Below, in pieces: positions 54,480 to 63,366 of a DNA stretch of 64,000 bases. How positions within the stretch are numbered: position 1 is the stretch's first letter; every line of letters begins with the position of its first letter. The position numbers and the translations under genes are program-made. The notes under the pieces are model-generated. The model did no database searches. It had not been told where the DNA came from and worked only from the letters and a program-made list of their open reading frames with translations. The DNA is from CAVVXX01 sp052389895 (GTDB taxonomy: Bacteria > Pseudomonadota > Alphaproteobacteria > Micropepsales > Micropepsaceae), in the NCBI GenBank assembly GCA_052389895.1, contig JBQTHM010000018.1:1-64000 (forward strand), given 5' to 3'.

Positions 54480-55058
54480 CTAGCCGCGCGACGCGGTTCC
54501 GGAGCCGTGGCGCCACTTGATGTTGCAGCCGATGGACGGCGTCTGCTGGGCTGGCGCCGATTGGCCTGCAAGCAGTCGATCCACCGCACTGCGCAAGTCG
54601 GCGCCTGTCACCGGCACATTGTTTCCGGGGCGGCTGGCGTCAAATTGGCCGTGATAGAAAAGTGTTCTCTGCGCATCGAACAGAAAGAAATCCGGCGTGC
54701 AGGCGGCACCGAAGGCTTTCGCCACGTCCTGCGATTTATCCTGCACATAGGGAAAGATGAACCCCCGGGCTTTCACTTCTTCGCCCATTCTCACTAGCGA
54801 ATCTTCAGGATACGCCATTTCATCGTTAGAGTTAATTGCGACAACGGCAAGTCTTTTCTCTGCATATTCGCGTGCGAATGCGGCGAAGGCGCGCCTGATA
54901 TGCTTCACAAACGGGCAGTGATTGCACCAAAAGGCAACCAGAAGCGCAGGCTTATCAGAAAAGTCCTCGAGGCGATGGGTTTTTCCAGTCGCATCAGGTA
55001 GTGCAAATCCAGGCGCAGGCGTTCCCAGTTCTATGTCGTTGGACGGTGTGACTGCCAT
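54480..55058 (-). CDS. Cytoplasmic redoxin (AhpC/TSA-like)
   Basis: A 192-residue thioredoxin-fold protein without a signal peptide. Active site FWCNHCPFVKHI has a C-x-x-C pair, unlike the exported redoxin at 21918. PDFFLFDAQRTLFYHGQFD carries the cis-Pro region. Likely thioredoxin-dependent peroxide or disulfide reduction; partner unknown. It is divergent from sppA. Confidence 0.88.
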   Translation of the reverse strand: MAVTPSNDIELGTPAPGFALPDATGKTHRLEDFSDKPALLVAFWCNHCPFVKHIRRAFAAFAREYAEKRLAVVAINSNDEMAYPEDSLVRMGEEVKARGFIFPYVQDKSQDVAKAFGAACTPDFFLFDAQRTLFYHGQFDASRPGNNVPVTGADLRSAVDRLLAGQSAPAQQTPSIGCNIKWRHGSGTASRG

Positions 55059-55235
55059 TGTTGATCTGGCGCAGCGGATTCAAGCCAAGCCATAGGCGAG
55101 CGTCAGCGCCAACGCAATGGCCCGGCCGGGCAATCAGATTGTGCGGCCGGCGGGTTGGCCTTTTGTGCGGGCTTCGGCGTATAAGTTGGATGACAAGATC
55201 GGGTGCCCGTGCACCCAAACGTTAGGGGAATGTCC

Positions 55236-57023
55236 ATGTTCGCTGCGCTCAATTGGCTTTGGATGATCCTGAAGGGAACCCTGAATGCGGTTGCCAAGGT
55301 GATCACGTTCTTTGTGCTTCTCATTGCGGCGTTGTTCGTGCTCGGCCTTGTTCAAGGCGACGGTCTGGAAAAACGAATGGTTCTGGAGCTCGACCTGCGT
55401 GAACCCATGGACGACAAAGTCGATGCGGGTCTATTCGGCCTTGGCTCCGACAGGCTTTCGATAATGGACGTCGTGTTTGGCCTCGATGCGGCGGAGCGCG
55501 ACCCGCGGGTTGCGGGCGTATTGCTGCGGGTGGGCTCGGGAGATCTCCTCGTTCCTAAAGGCGAAGAGCTTCGCGACGCATTGAAACGCTTCCGTAAAGC
55601 CGGAAAGTTCGTAATCGCGCATTCACAGGGCTTCTATTCCGGCGACTTGGGCGATTTTCTGGTGGCGACGGCCGCGGACGAGGTCTGGATGCAGCCTGCG
55701 AGTTCGTTCTTTCCTGCGGGCACGGCGTCCACAACCGTGTTCTTCAAAGGCATGTTCGACAAAATCGATGCGGTTCCCCAGTTTTCACAACGTGATGAGT
55801 ACAAAAGCGGCGCCAATACCTTCATGGAGCACGACTTTACGCCGCAGCACCGGGAGGCGACGACGCGAGTGCTGCAATCCTGGTACGACACGGCGACAGC
55901 GGACCTTGCAGCCGATCTGAAAATGGATCGCGCCAATTTGGCTGGAATTCTCGAAAACAGCCCAACCGTCGTGGCTGAAGTCAAGAAAAAAGGACTGATC
56001 ACCGCGATCGGCTATGACGACGACGCGCGCGAACATGCGCTCACGCGCGCCGGTGATGGAGCGAAAACTGTGGAGTTTGCGAAATTCGCGAAAATCAAGC
56101 GCCAGTTTCAGAAGGCAGTTGTCGGCCCGAAGATCGCCTTGGTCCATGCCGCGGGGACGATCGTGGAAGGCGATGATGACAGCTCGGACTTTGGTGGGGA
56201 CGTGATGGTGGCGAGCGACGACTATGCCAAGGCAATCCGCGAGGCGACGAAGGATGACAATATCAAGGCGATAATTGTGCGCGTCAGTTCACCAGGCGGC
56301 TCGGCCACCGCGTCCGATCAGATTCTCGATGCTCTGAAAAAGGCGCATGCCGCCGGCAAGCCGATTGTCGTCAGCATGGGCTGGGTTGCCGCGTCGGGCG
56401 GATATTACATATCCCTGGCCGGCGACAGGATCGTGGCAGAGCCGGGAACGCTGACCAGCTCCATAGGCGCCTATTCGGGCAAAGTAGCCATCGGTAAGTC
56501 GCTCGAGCTTCTGGGTCTGGAAGCACGCGAAATCGGCGTGGGGCGCAACGCGCTGTTTCTTTCCGGCATGCAGCCCTGGACTCCTGAACAACTGACCAAG
56601 CTGGATCAGCAACTGGACATGATTTATCTGGACTTCAAGAAGAAGGTTGCTGATGGGCGCAAATTGCCTCTTGCCAAGGTGGATCAGATTGCGCGCGGGC
56701 GCGTATGGACCGGCGTCGACGCCAAGCAACACGGTCTCGTCGATGAGCTGGGCGGGTTTTGGACAGCCGTGAGCGCTGCCAAGAAGTTGGCCAATATCCC
56801 CGAACCCACACGAGTGGGTTTTGTAATGTACCCCAAACCGAAAGGCTGGCTGGCGAAACTCACCCGTGCCTTCGGAGAAACGGAAACCAGCTTGAAGGCG
56901 CTACAGGGCATTTACGCGCTTATGCGAGTGACACGGGTGCAGGAGCTTCTGGCGGCCATTCAGGAGGGACAAGGCGGCCGCGCGCAGTTCCGGGCTGCGA
57001 GCTTGCCGGGCGGGATTCATTAA
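55236..57023 (+). CDS. sppA: Signal peptide peptidase SppA, 67K type
   Basis: A 595-residue membrane-anchored serine-lysine protease degrading cleaved signal peptides. An N-terminal hydrophobic helix anchors it. Lys190 (DEYKSGANTF) and Ser387 (VAASGGYYIS) match the dyad of E. coli SppA (K209/S409). I use the ATG at 55236, with AGGGG seven bases upstream; the ATG at 55230 is two codons earlier. Function should be envelope housekeeping, independent of the TPS locus. Confidence 0.95.
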   Translation: MFAALNWLWMILKGTLNAVAKVITFFVLLIAALFVLGLVQGDGLEKRMVLELDLREPMDDKVDAGLFGLGSDRLSIMDVVFGLDAAERDPRVAGVLLRVGSGDLLVPKGEELRDALKRFRKAGKFVIAHSQGFYSGDLGDFLVATAADEVWMQPASSFFPAGTASTTVFFKGMFDKIDAVPQFSQRDEYKSGANTFMEHDFTPQHREATTRVLQSWYDTATADLAADLKMDRANLAGILENSPTVVAEVKKKGLITAIGYDDDAREHALTRAGDGAKTVEFAKFAKIKRQFQKAVVGPKIALVHAAGTIVEGDDDSSDFGGDVMVASDDYAKAIREATKDDNIKAIIVRVSSPGGSATASDQILDALKKAHAAGKPIVVSMGWVAASGGYYISLAGDRIVAEPGTLTSSIGAYSGKVAIGKSLELLGLEAREIGVGRNALFLSGMQPWTPEQLTKLDQQLDMIYLDFKKKVADGRKLPLAKVDQIARGRVWTGVDAKQHGLVDELGGFWTAVSAAKKLANIPEPTRVGFVMYPKPKGWLAKLTRAFGETETSLKALQGIYALMRVTRVQELLAAIQEGQGGRAQFRAASLPGGIH

Positions 57024-57033
57024 TCCGGCGAAG

Positions 57034-58212
57034 TTACACGTGCCATTCGACGGACTGGCCGCCGTAGGAATCGATCGCCTCGAACATCGCGGCGACAAGC
57101 GCGCGTTCCTCCTGTGAGAGTTCTGGCCGCCAGATGTCGAAAATCAGAATGACCCGCAGCTTATCGCTGCCGTTCCAAGCCTCATGCTGGATCGTATCGT
57201 CGAATACCCAGGCATTGCCTTCCTCCCAGAGGCGGACATCGTTGCCGACGCGAAACTGACACTTGCCGGGGACGATCAACGGCAGGTGACAGATCAAACG
57301 CACGTTTATATGGCCGGTATGGGGCGGAATGTGCGCGCCCGGCCGCAGCGCGGAAAAAAGAACTGAAGGACAGCGGTTTTTTATTTGCGTAAGCGGCACG
57401 TCTTTGATGGCGGCGATCGTCTTGGGGCAACGCGCGGCATTTTCCTTCACCAGTATTCCGCCTTTCCAAAGATAGAATGCGGTCCATTCCGGGCTATTGA
57501 CCATGTGGTGATCGACGGGGGGGCGCGCGGGGTCCGCTTCGATGTAGGGTGAAAACGCGCCTTCCAGTTTTAGAACCTCGAGAAGTTCCCCCCGGATATC
57601 ATCCGTGGCCGCCTCCACGGCATCGAGCCAAGGAAAATCCCGGCGCTCGTAAAACTGAATCTGAGGGAGCTCCGGAAAGTAGTAGTGCAGGGGCTCTTGC
57701 AAAAAGACCTGTTTTTTTCCGAGCAGCAGGTCGAGCGAATGCGCGAACCGCCGGCTTGCCGAGCCATCGCCAAATCCGCGTCGCGCGAGGTGATCGTGCA
57801 GATATTCCTCGTAGTCCTTGGCGTAGCGTTCGCGCAGCGCATGTGCCCGGCGCAATTCTTCGCGCAGTTCGGCGGACAGCTGTGGTGCCGAGGAAGCCGC
57901 CTTGATGGCGGCGCTGTAGTAGGCGGTTGCCGCGCGCGTGTCGTTCGCGGCGGCGAGGTCGTCTCCCTTCAGGATAAGGGCCCAGGCGTTTCGCGGCTCG
58001 GCTTCGAGCACTTTGTCTACGGCCCGTGCCTTGCCTTCGTTGTCACCGAGTTTGCGGCAGGCGAATGCGAGCCCCAGCCAGACCGATACTCCGGCCTGAC
58101 CTGTCGCCACCGCTTGCGAAAAGAGGTCCCGCGCGCGTGCGGTTTCCCCCCTCTGCAATGCCGCCGCCGCCGTCTGCTGCAGCGCGCGCCAATCCGCGGT
58201 CGGCGTTTGCAT
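57034..58212 (-). CDS. TPR-linked aspartyl/asparaginyl beta-hydroxylase
   Basis: A 392-residue protein. Roughly residues 1-120 form TPR units (VWLGLAFACRKLGDNEGKAR). The C-terminal 2OG/Fe(II) domain (about 200-370) has IPPHTGHINVRLICHLPLIV and EEGNAWVFDDTIQHEAWN. The H-T-G motif lacks the usual H-x-D carboxylate, as in human AspH. It may hydroxylate Asp/Asn in a peptide held by the TPRs. Its ATG overlaps the stop of the upstream TPR-sulfotransferase by one base (TGATG), so both are translated together. Confidence 0.9.
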   Translation of the reverse strand: MQTPTADWRALQQTAAAALQRGETARARDLFSQAVATGQAGVSVWLGLAFACRKLGDNEGKARAVDKVLEAEPRNAWALILKGDDLAAANDTRAATAYYSAAIKAASSAPQLSAELREELRRAHALRERYAKDYEEYLHDHLARRGFGDGSASRRFAHSLDLLLGKKQVFLQEPLHYYFPELPQIQFYERRDFPWLDAVEAATDDIRGELLEVLKLEGAFSPYIEADPARPPVDHHMVNSPEWTAFYLWKGGILVKENAARCPKTIAAIKDVPLTQIKNRCPSVLFSALRPGAHIPPHTGHINVRLICHLPLIVPGKCQFRVGNDVRLWEEGNAWVFDDTIQHEAWNGSDKLRVILIFDIWRPELSQEERALVAAMFEAIDSYGGQSVEWHV

Positions 58213-60098
58213 CAGATTCGCCGCTCCTGATCGGAATCCTTTGGTTCGTAATTAAGCGCAACAACGCCGGCAGCGTAGCCGAATTCGTCGATCCAGGGCT
58301 GCAGCTTGGGAAGGATGGGCGCGAGCTCATTGGCGTAGCGTCGCCACTGGCCGAGGCCTTCGCGATACAGGCCGCGGCGCACCTGGGCTGCGCTCACGGA
58401 GCGGATTGGCCGCGCCTTAGCCACTTCTGCGAAGTCCTGCATTGCCGGCATCCAGTCCACGCCAATAAACCGGCAAACGGCGTGCATGCTTCCTTCGAAA
58501 TCTGAAACCATATCTTCGTAGCGGTGCATGCAGAGTTCAAGCATTAGGCATTTGCGGTAGAGATTCGCCAGGCGCATGACGTCGTCGTAAAAGCTGGCCG
58601 CCCCTTCTAAAGTCAGAAGCTCATAGGTTGCCGCGTTCATGCCGAAGTGTCGGCGAAAGCAGCTGAACACCACGTCGCGCGGATCGCGGATCGCGAACAG
58701 GATCTTGGCTCGCGGAAATAGCTTCGCGATAAGCGGAAGCTTCAACGTGTTCAGCGGGTGCTTGTTGAGGAAGACCTTGCCCGAAACATCGATCGCGTGA
58801 TTGCGGACGCGCTGCCAATAGGCTTCGCGATGCCTGACGAGCTCGTCGCCGTCAAGGGTGCAGAGTTGACCGAGACTGGCGGCGTCCTTCAAGTAGATGT
58901 CCGCAGTTTCGCCAAAGATGTCGCGCTCCTCCAGCGTGACGAGCGATGGGTTTGCCGCGAGAACTTGCTCCAGAAGCGTGGTGCCCGAGCGCATGAAGCC
59001 GACAAGGAATACGTGTTGAAGCGTTTCACCGTCAGCCGCACGGTTGTCGGTCGGCGCGGACCATTGCTGTGAACCGGCACGCTCGAAGTAATCAATGAGC
59101 CGGGCGATCTGGCTGCGCCCGCCGCTCCCGGCGAAGCGTGCGGCATGTGTTTGAAAAAGCTCGTTATTTTCGCTTGTATAGGCCGCGAACGCTTCCGCCA
59201 CCTTGTCCTGGTGGTCAAGCGCATCGCCCAGCAGCCCGAAAACAAAGGCGCGCTGGTTACCGCTCACGGCCTGATTGTCGAGTAGAGGGCGAAGTCGCCG
59301 CTCGGCGGAAACAGTTTCGCCCTCCGCCAGCTCGACCATAGCCAGGGCAATATTGGCGACGGCTTGCCGGGGATCAATGGCAAGCACACGCGCAGCGCAT
59401 TCACGCACGCGGGACGAATCCGATTGGCGCGCTGCCATCAGAGCCAGGTTGGCAAGCGTCTGCACCGAAGTCGGATTGGCGGCCAGTGCGCGCTCGAGCG
59501 CGGCAAGCGCATCCGCGTAGCGCTCCAGCGCGGAGAGCGTCAGGCCCCGGTAATAATTGGCGTCGAAATAGTCGGGGAGGATCGCCAGTGCGGTGTCGAA
59601 GCGCGCCAAGGCCTCCTCATAGGCGTCGCGGTGAAAGTAGTGAGCCCCAATGCGCGTTATCGCCTGGACATAACGGGGATTGAGCGCGACGGCCCGCTCG
59701 AACTCTGCCAAGGATTCTTCGGCGCGCCCCAATTCGTTGAGCGTGATGCCGAGATTGTAATGCGCCTCGGGATAATCGGGCTTCAATGCAATTGCCTGGC
59801 GGTAGCAGCCCTCCGCTTCCGGCAGCTTGCCCTTGGCACGCAGCAGGTTTCCCAGATTGTTGTGAAAGGCCGCGTCGCGCGGGCTTAGTGCGATCGAGCG
59901 GCGCATCAAATTTTCGCTTTCCGCAAACTCGCGCCGGGATTTGAGCGCGAGCGCGAGGCTGTGCAGAAGCGTCGGATGCTCTGGATAGGCCCGCAGAAGC
60001 GAACGGTATATCGCCTCGGCTTCCGCAACCTGGCCCTGGGCCTCCAGGGCCTGCGCGCGCGCATAGGCGCCTGTGGGGTCCTTGCTGATCGGGGTCAT
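58212..60098 (-). CDS. TPR-repeat sulfotransferase
   Basis: A 628-residue protein (start at 60098 chosen; MTPISKDPTG). About nine TPR units (LLHSLALALKSRREFAESEN, AHYNLGITLNELGRAEESLA) cover the first 300 residues. The sulfotransferase domain has VFLVGFMRSGTTLLEQVLAA and ILFAIRDPRDVVFSCFRRHF, the 5'- and 3'-phosphate motifs. An upstream ATG at 60146 is possible. Nearly the same architecture as 61550. Its stop overlaps the next ATG (beta-hydroxylase). Confidence 0.9.
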   Translation of the reverse strand: MTPISKDPTGAYARAQALEAQGQVAEAEAIYRSLLRAYPEHPTLLHSLALALKSRREFAESENLMRRSIALSPRDAAFHNNLGNLLRAKGKLPEAEGCYRQAIALKPDYPEAHYNLGITLNELGRAEESLAEFERAVALNPRYVQAITRIGAHYFHRDAYEEALARFDTALAILPDYFDANYYRGLTLSALERYADALAALERALAANPTSVQTLANLALMAARQSDSSRVRECAARVLAIDPRQAVANIALAMVELAEGETVSAERRLRPLLDNQAVSGNQRAFVFGLLGDALDHQDKVAEAFAAYTSENNELFQTHAARFAGSGGRSQIARLIDYFERAGSQQWSAPTDNRAADGETLQHVFLVGFMRSGTTLLEQVLAANPSLVTLEERDIFGETADIYLKDAASLGQLCTLDGDELVRHREAYWQRVRNHAIDVSGKVFLNKHPLNTLKLPLIAKLFPRAKILFAIRDPRDVVFSCFRRHFGMNAATYELLTLEGAASFYDDVMRLANLYRKCLMLELCMHRYEDMVSDFEGSMHAVCRFIGVDWMPAMQDFAEVAKARPIRSVSAAQVRRGLYREGLGQWRRYANELAPILPKLQPWIDEFGYAAGVVALNYEPKDSDQERRI

Positions 60099-60246
60099 GC
60101 TCTCATGGGCAGACGAGCCAGTTTGCTGGTTTGTACGGTTCACCATAACGGAGTTCGTGCGTTTCCCACGCAAGGGCAAGATCCCGACGCTCCGGCCCCG
60201 TAACGGATCCTGAATTGCCTCATCGAGCGGCGATTGTGATATTGTA

Positions 60247-60275
60247 ATTATACCCGGCATGCTAGCGAACCAAGA
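60247..60275 (-). promoter_or_regulatory. Candidate promoter of the 58212 operon inside the divergent gene start
   Basis: A perfect TATAAT (60252-60247) on the minus strand, with a poor -35 (TTGGTT-like, 15-18 bases upstream), lies across the ATG of the divergent gene at 60259. Transcription would begin near 60240. Confidence 0.4.
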
Positions 60276-61548
60276 ACCAAATTCCAGCGCCCAGGTCGAT
60301 GCACTGGCGCGAATGGCAAGCCAGGCGGCGTCGTTGGGTCGCCTGGAGGAGGCTGCGCAAGCCTGGGCAAGGGTGCTCGCTCTCGCGCCAGCCCATGACC
60401 GGGCGCTTGGTTTTCTTGGCCAGCATGCGCGTCGAAGCGGGGACCTGCAGGCGGCGCGCGATTTTCTGGAAAGAGCGGAGCGGGCGCAACCGCGGGACCC
60501 GAATATCCCGCTTAATATCTCGTTCGTTTATCGGGCGATGGGTAATAGCGAAATGGAATGGGCGGCAATCCTGCGCGCCCTTGCTAGCGACCCATATTTT
60601 GGCCCCGCACTCTTGTGCAAGGGTATGTATCTGGAACGCGCGGGCAAGCGCCGGGCCGCGGCTGAGGTATTCGCCAACGTGCTGAAAATCCTCCCGCCAG
60701 CCGACCAAATTCCAACGGCGCTAAAAAGCCAAATTGCGCATGCACAGGAAGTGGTGCGCGAGAACACGGAGAAGATGGAAGAATTCTTGCGCGCGCGTTT
60801 GGCACACTTGCGGGAGACGCATGCCGGCGAGAAATTGCAGCGCTTCGATGAATGCAAAGATTTTGCCACGGGCCGCAGGAAAGTTTACACCCAGTCGCCC
60901 TGCATGTTGCACTTTCCGCAGTTGGCGCCGATCCAATTCTACGACGATTCAGAATTTCCCTGGCTTCCCAAACTGGAGGCGGCAACCCCCGAAATCCGCG
61001 AGGAATTGTTCGTGCTGCTGCGCGAAGACAGCAAGGGATTCGAGCCGTATGTGAACCATCCGGACGATTCGCCCCAAACGCAGTGGCGAGAACTGAACCG
61101 TTCGCCGCGCTGGAACGCGTTCCATCTGTGGCGAAACGGGATACGGCAGGACGAAGCGTGCCAACGGTGCCCGCGAACGGCCAAGTTGATGGAAGAACTG
61201 CCGGCACTTGATCTGCCCGGATTTGGGCCGAACATAATGTTTTCCTGTCTGGCGCCGCACACGGCGATCCCGCCTCATACCGGCGAAACGAATGTGCGGT
61301 TGATCACGCATTTGGCTCTCATCGTGCCGGGGCAATGCTATTTCCGGGTCGGCAACGAAACCCGGGAATGGCAGGAGGACAAGGCTTGGATATTCGACGA
61401 CACGTTCGAGCACGAAGCCAGAAACGAGAGCGACAAGCTCCGTGTTATTCTGATGATGGACGTATGGAACCCGTACGTAACAAAGGCGGAGCGGGAACTC
61501 GTGTCCGCATTACTGGCGGGCGTGCGCGAGTACTACCTGTCCGATTGA
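60259..61548 (+). CDS. TPR-linked aspartyl/asparaginyl beta-hydroxylase
   Basis: A 429-residue homologue of the 57034 protein, on the opposite strand. TPR units over about 1-150 (AWARVLALAPAHDRALGFLG). Hydroxylase motif AIPPHTGETNVRLITHLALI and EDKAWIFDDTFEHEARN, again H-T-G without the carboxylate. No ribosome-binding site precedes the ATG, and a minus-strand TATAAT overlaps it, so translation may be leaderless. Ends two bases from the convergent stop of the 61550 sulfotransferase. Confidence 0.9.
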   Translation: MLANQEPNSSAQVDALARMASQAASLGRLEEAAQAWARVLALAPAHDRALGFLGQHARRSGDLQAARDFLERAERAQPRDPNIPLNISFVYRAMGNSEMEWAAILRALASDPYFGPALLCKGMYLERAGKRRAAAEVFANVLKILPPADQIPTALKSQIAHAQEVVRENTEKMEEFLRARLAHLRETHAGEKLQRFDECKDFATGRRKVYTQSPCMLHFPQLAPIQFYDDSEFPWLPKLEAATPEIREELFVLLREDSKGFEPYVNHPDDSPQTQWRELNRSPRWNAFHLWRNGIRQDEACQRCPRTAKLMEELPALDLPGFGPNIMFSCLAPHTAIPPHTGETNVRLITHLALIVPGQCYFRVGNETREWQEDKAWIFDDTFEHEARNESDKLRVILMMDVWNPYVTKAERELVSALLAGVREYYLSD

Positions 61549-61549
61549 G

Positions 61550-63196
61550 CTAGGCGCGGTAGCCGAACTTTTCGATCCACGGCCGGAGGATGGGCAAGGC
61601 GGGGGCAAGTTGGCTTGCGTAATTTTTCCAGGCTCCAATGGCGTCGGAATACAGGGGCCGGCGCACCTGTTCTGCGCTGGGCGAGCGAAGCGGGACAGGC
61701 GGCGCCAAGGCGTGGAACGACTGCATGTCATCCGTCCAATCGATGCCGATGAACTGGCACACGGAACGCATACGCCCCTCGAAATCCGTAATCAGGTCTT
61801 CGTAGCGATGTTCGTGAACCTTCAGCTGGAGCGTGCCGCGGTACGCCTCCACCAGATGCATCACGGAACTGTAGTATCTCGCGGCATCTTCGATCCTGAG
61901 CAATTCGAGTGTCGTAAGGCCGACCTCGAAATGGCGCCGGAAACAGCTGAACACGACGTCGCGCGGATCGCGGATCGCGAAAATGACTTTCGAGTGCGGA
62001 AAGAGCTTGGCGAAGAGCGGCAGCTTTATCGAGTGTAGCGGCTGCTTGTCGACAAGCACTTTGCCGGCCACCTCGAGGCCCAGTTCGCGTACGCGTTGCC
62101 AGTAGGTCCGGGCGAGATCGGCAGCGCCGTCCGCACCGAGCTCTGCTAGGCGATTTAGGCCGCTGTCGCTCGACAAAAAGGACTCGGTCTCTACGGCCAG
62201 GATTTCGCGCTCGTCGAGCGTCGCGACCTGGCGGCTGCTGCCAAGGGCTTGTTCGAGCAGTGTCGTTCCTGAGCGCATGAAGCCGGCGAGGAATACATGG
62301 CCGGCGGCGTCGCTGGCCACGCCGTCGTGCGGCGGCGCCCAGCGCGATGCCGGCGCTGCAACAAAGTAAGAATTCACACGTTCGACGAGATCGACAGCGC
62401 GCTCGACGCCAGCAAAGCGCGGCGAGTGAATGTGCAGGAGCTCTTCGTTCGAGGCCGTATAGCTGGCGAAGGCCTCGGCGTAGCGGCCTTGGCCGTCCAG
62501 CGCGTCGCCGAGAAACCCCAGCGCATTGGCCCGATGCTGCCCCGACTGGAAAACAGGTTCGGCAAGCAGCGAACGGAGCTGATTTTCCGCCGAGGAAAAA
62601 TCCTTTTTGGCGATATCCATCATGGCGCATGTGACCCGGGCTGCGGGCTGGCGCGGATCGAGCTGGAGCGCGCGCGCCGCATGCTCTTGCGCCGCGGACA
62701 GCCGCCCGCTTCTTGCCTCTATTTCGGACAACGCGGAGAGCGCCTCGGGATAATCCGGCCGCAGCTCGAGTGCGCGCCGGTAGGATTGCTCGGCCGCATC
62801 GTGCTGCCCCAGCTGCACTTCGGCCCAGCCCTTGCGATAGTAGGTATCGGGCATCAAAGGATCGATTGCGATGGCCTGCTCAAACACTTTTATCGCCTCG
62901 GCAGCAGCATTGAGCCGCAGCAAGCAGAGTCCCATGGCGTTGAGCAAATTGGCGTCATTGGGGGTCAGCTCGCGGGAGCGGCTGTATTCGCCTAGCGCCT
63001 CGCGGTAGCGGCCCTGTTCTTCCAGCCACAGGGCACGGGCATTGAAAACGGTCGGGTGGCGCAGGCCGCGTGCGATTGCTACAGACGCAAACTGGGCCGC
63101 CCCGGGCAGATTCGACGCCCTTACGGCCTGCGAGACGGCGCGTAACAGCTGCTCGTTGCTGAGGCTGGCCGGGTCCGGCCCGGTTGGCTCGTGCAT
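61550..63196 (-). CDS. TPR-repeat sulfotransferase
   Basis: A 548-residue paralogue of the 58212 protein. TPRs in the first 210 residues (NAMGLCLLRLNAAAEAIKVF; RKGWAEVQLGQHDAAEQSYR), then VFLAGFMRSGTTLLEQALG and KVIFAIRDPRDVVFSCFRRHF. Start at the ATG at 63196; a GTG two codons earlier also fits the AGGG. It is the next gene downstream of the partial TonB receptor on the same strand, separated by a terminator. Confidence 0.9.
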   Translation of the reverse strand: MHEPTGPDPASLSNEQLLRAVSQAVRASNLPGAAQFASVAIARGLRHPTVFNARALWLEEQGRYREALGEYSRSRELTPNDANLLNAMGLCLLRLNAAAEAIKVFEQAIAIDPLMPDTYYRKGWAEVQLGQHDAAEQSYRRALELRPDYPEALSALSEIEARSGRLSAAQEHAARALQLDPRQPAARVTCAMMDIAKKDFSSAENQLRSLLAEPVFQSGQHRANALGFLGDALDGQGRYAEAFASYTASNEELLHIHSPRFAGVERAVDLVERVNSYFVAAPASRWAPPHDGVASDAAGHVFLAGFMRSGTTLLEQALGSSRQVATLDEREILAVETESFLSSDSGLNRLAELGADGAADLARTYWQRVRELGLEVAGKVLVDKQPLHSIKLPLFAKLFPHSKVIFAIRDPRDVVFSCFRRHFEVGLTTLELLRIEDAARYYSSVMHLVEAYRGTLQLKVHEHRYEDLITDFEGRMRSVCQFIGIDWTDDMQSFHALAPPVPLRSPSAEQVRRPLYSDAIGAWKNYASQLAPALPILRPWIEKFGYRA

Positions 63197-63309
63197 TGAC
63201 ACATGCCCTGCAGGGAAGGCGCAGGTTTATCCGGCCCGCGCCGCGAATCAAAGTGGTTTCGGTGGCGCGAGAAGCGAATGGCGCCCGGGGCCCCGGCACC
63301 CTGTGGCAG

Positions 63310-63341
63310 AAAAAAAAGACGGCGGCCTTTCGGCCGCCGTC
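63310..63341 (-). terminator. Rho-independent terminator of the TonB receptor
   Basis: GACGGCGGCC / GGCCGCCGTC (10-bp perfect stem, 4-nt loop) followed on the minus strand by eight T (63317-63310). Confidence 0.92.
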
Positions 63342-63366
63342 CAGAGTTTGCCCCCGGAGGAAGCGG

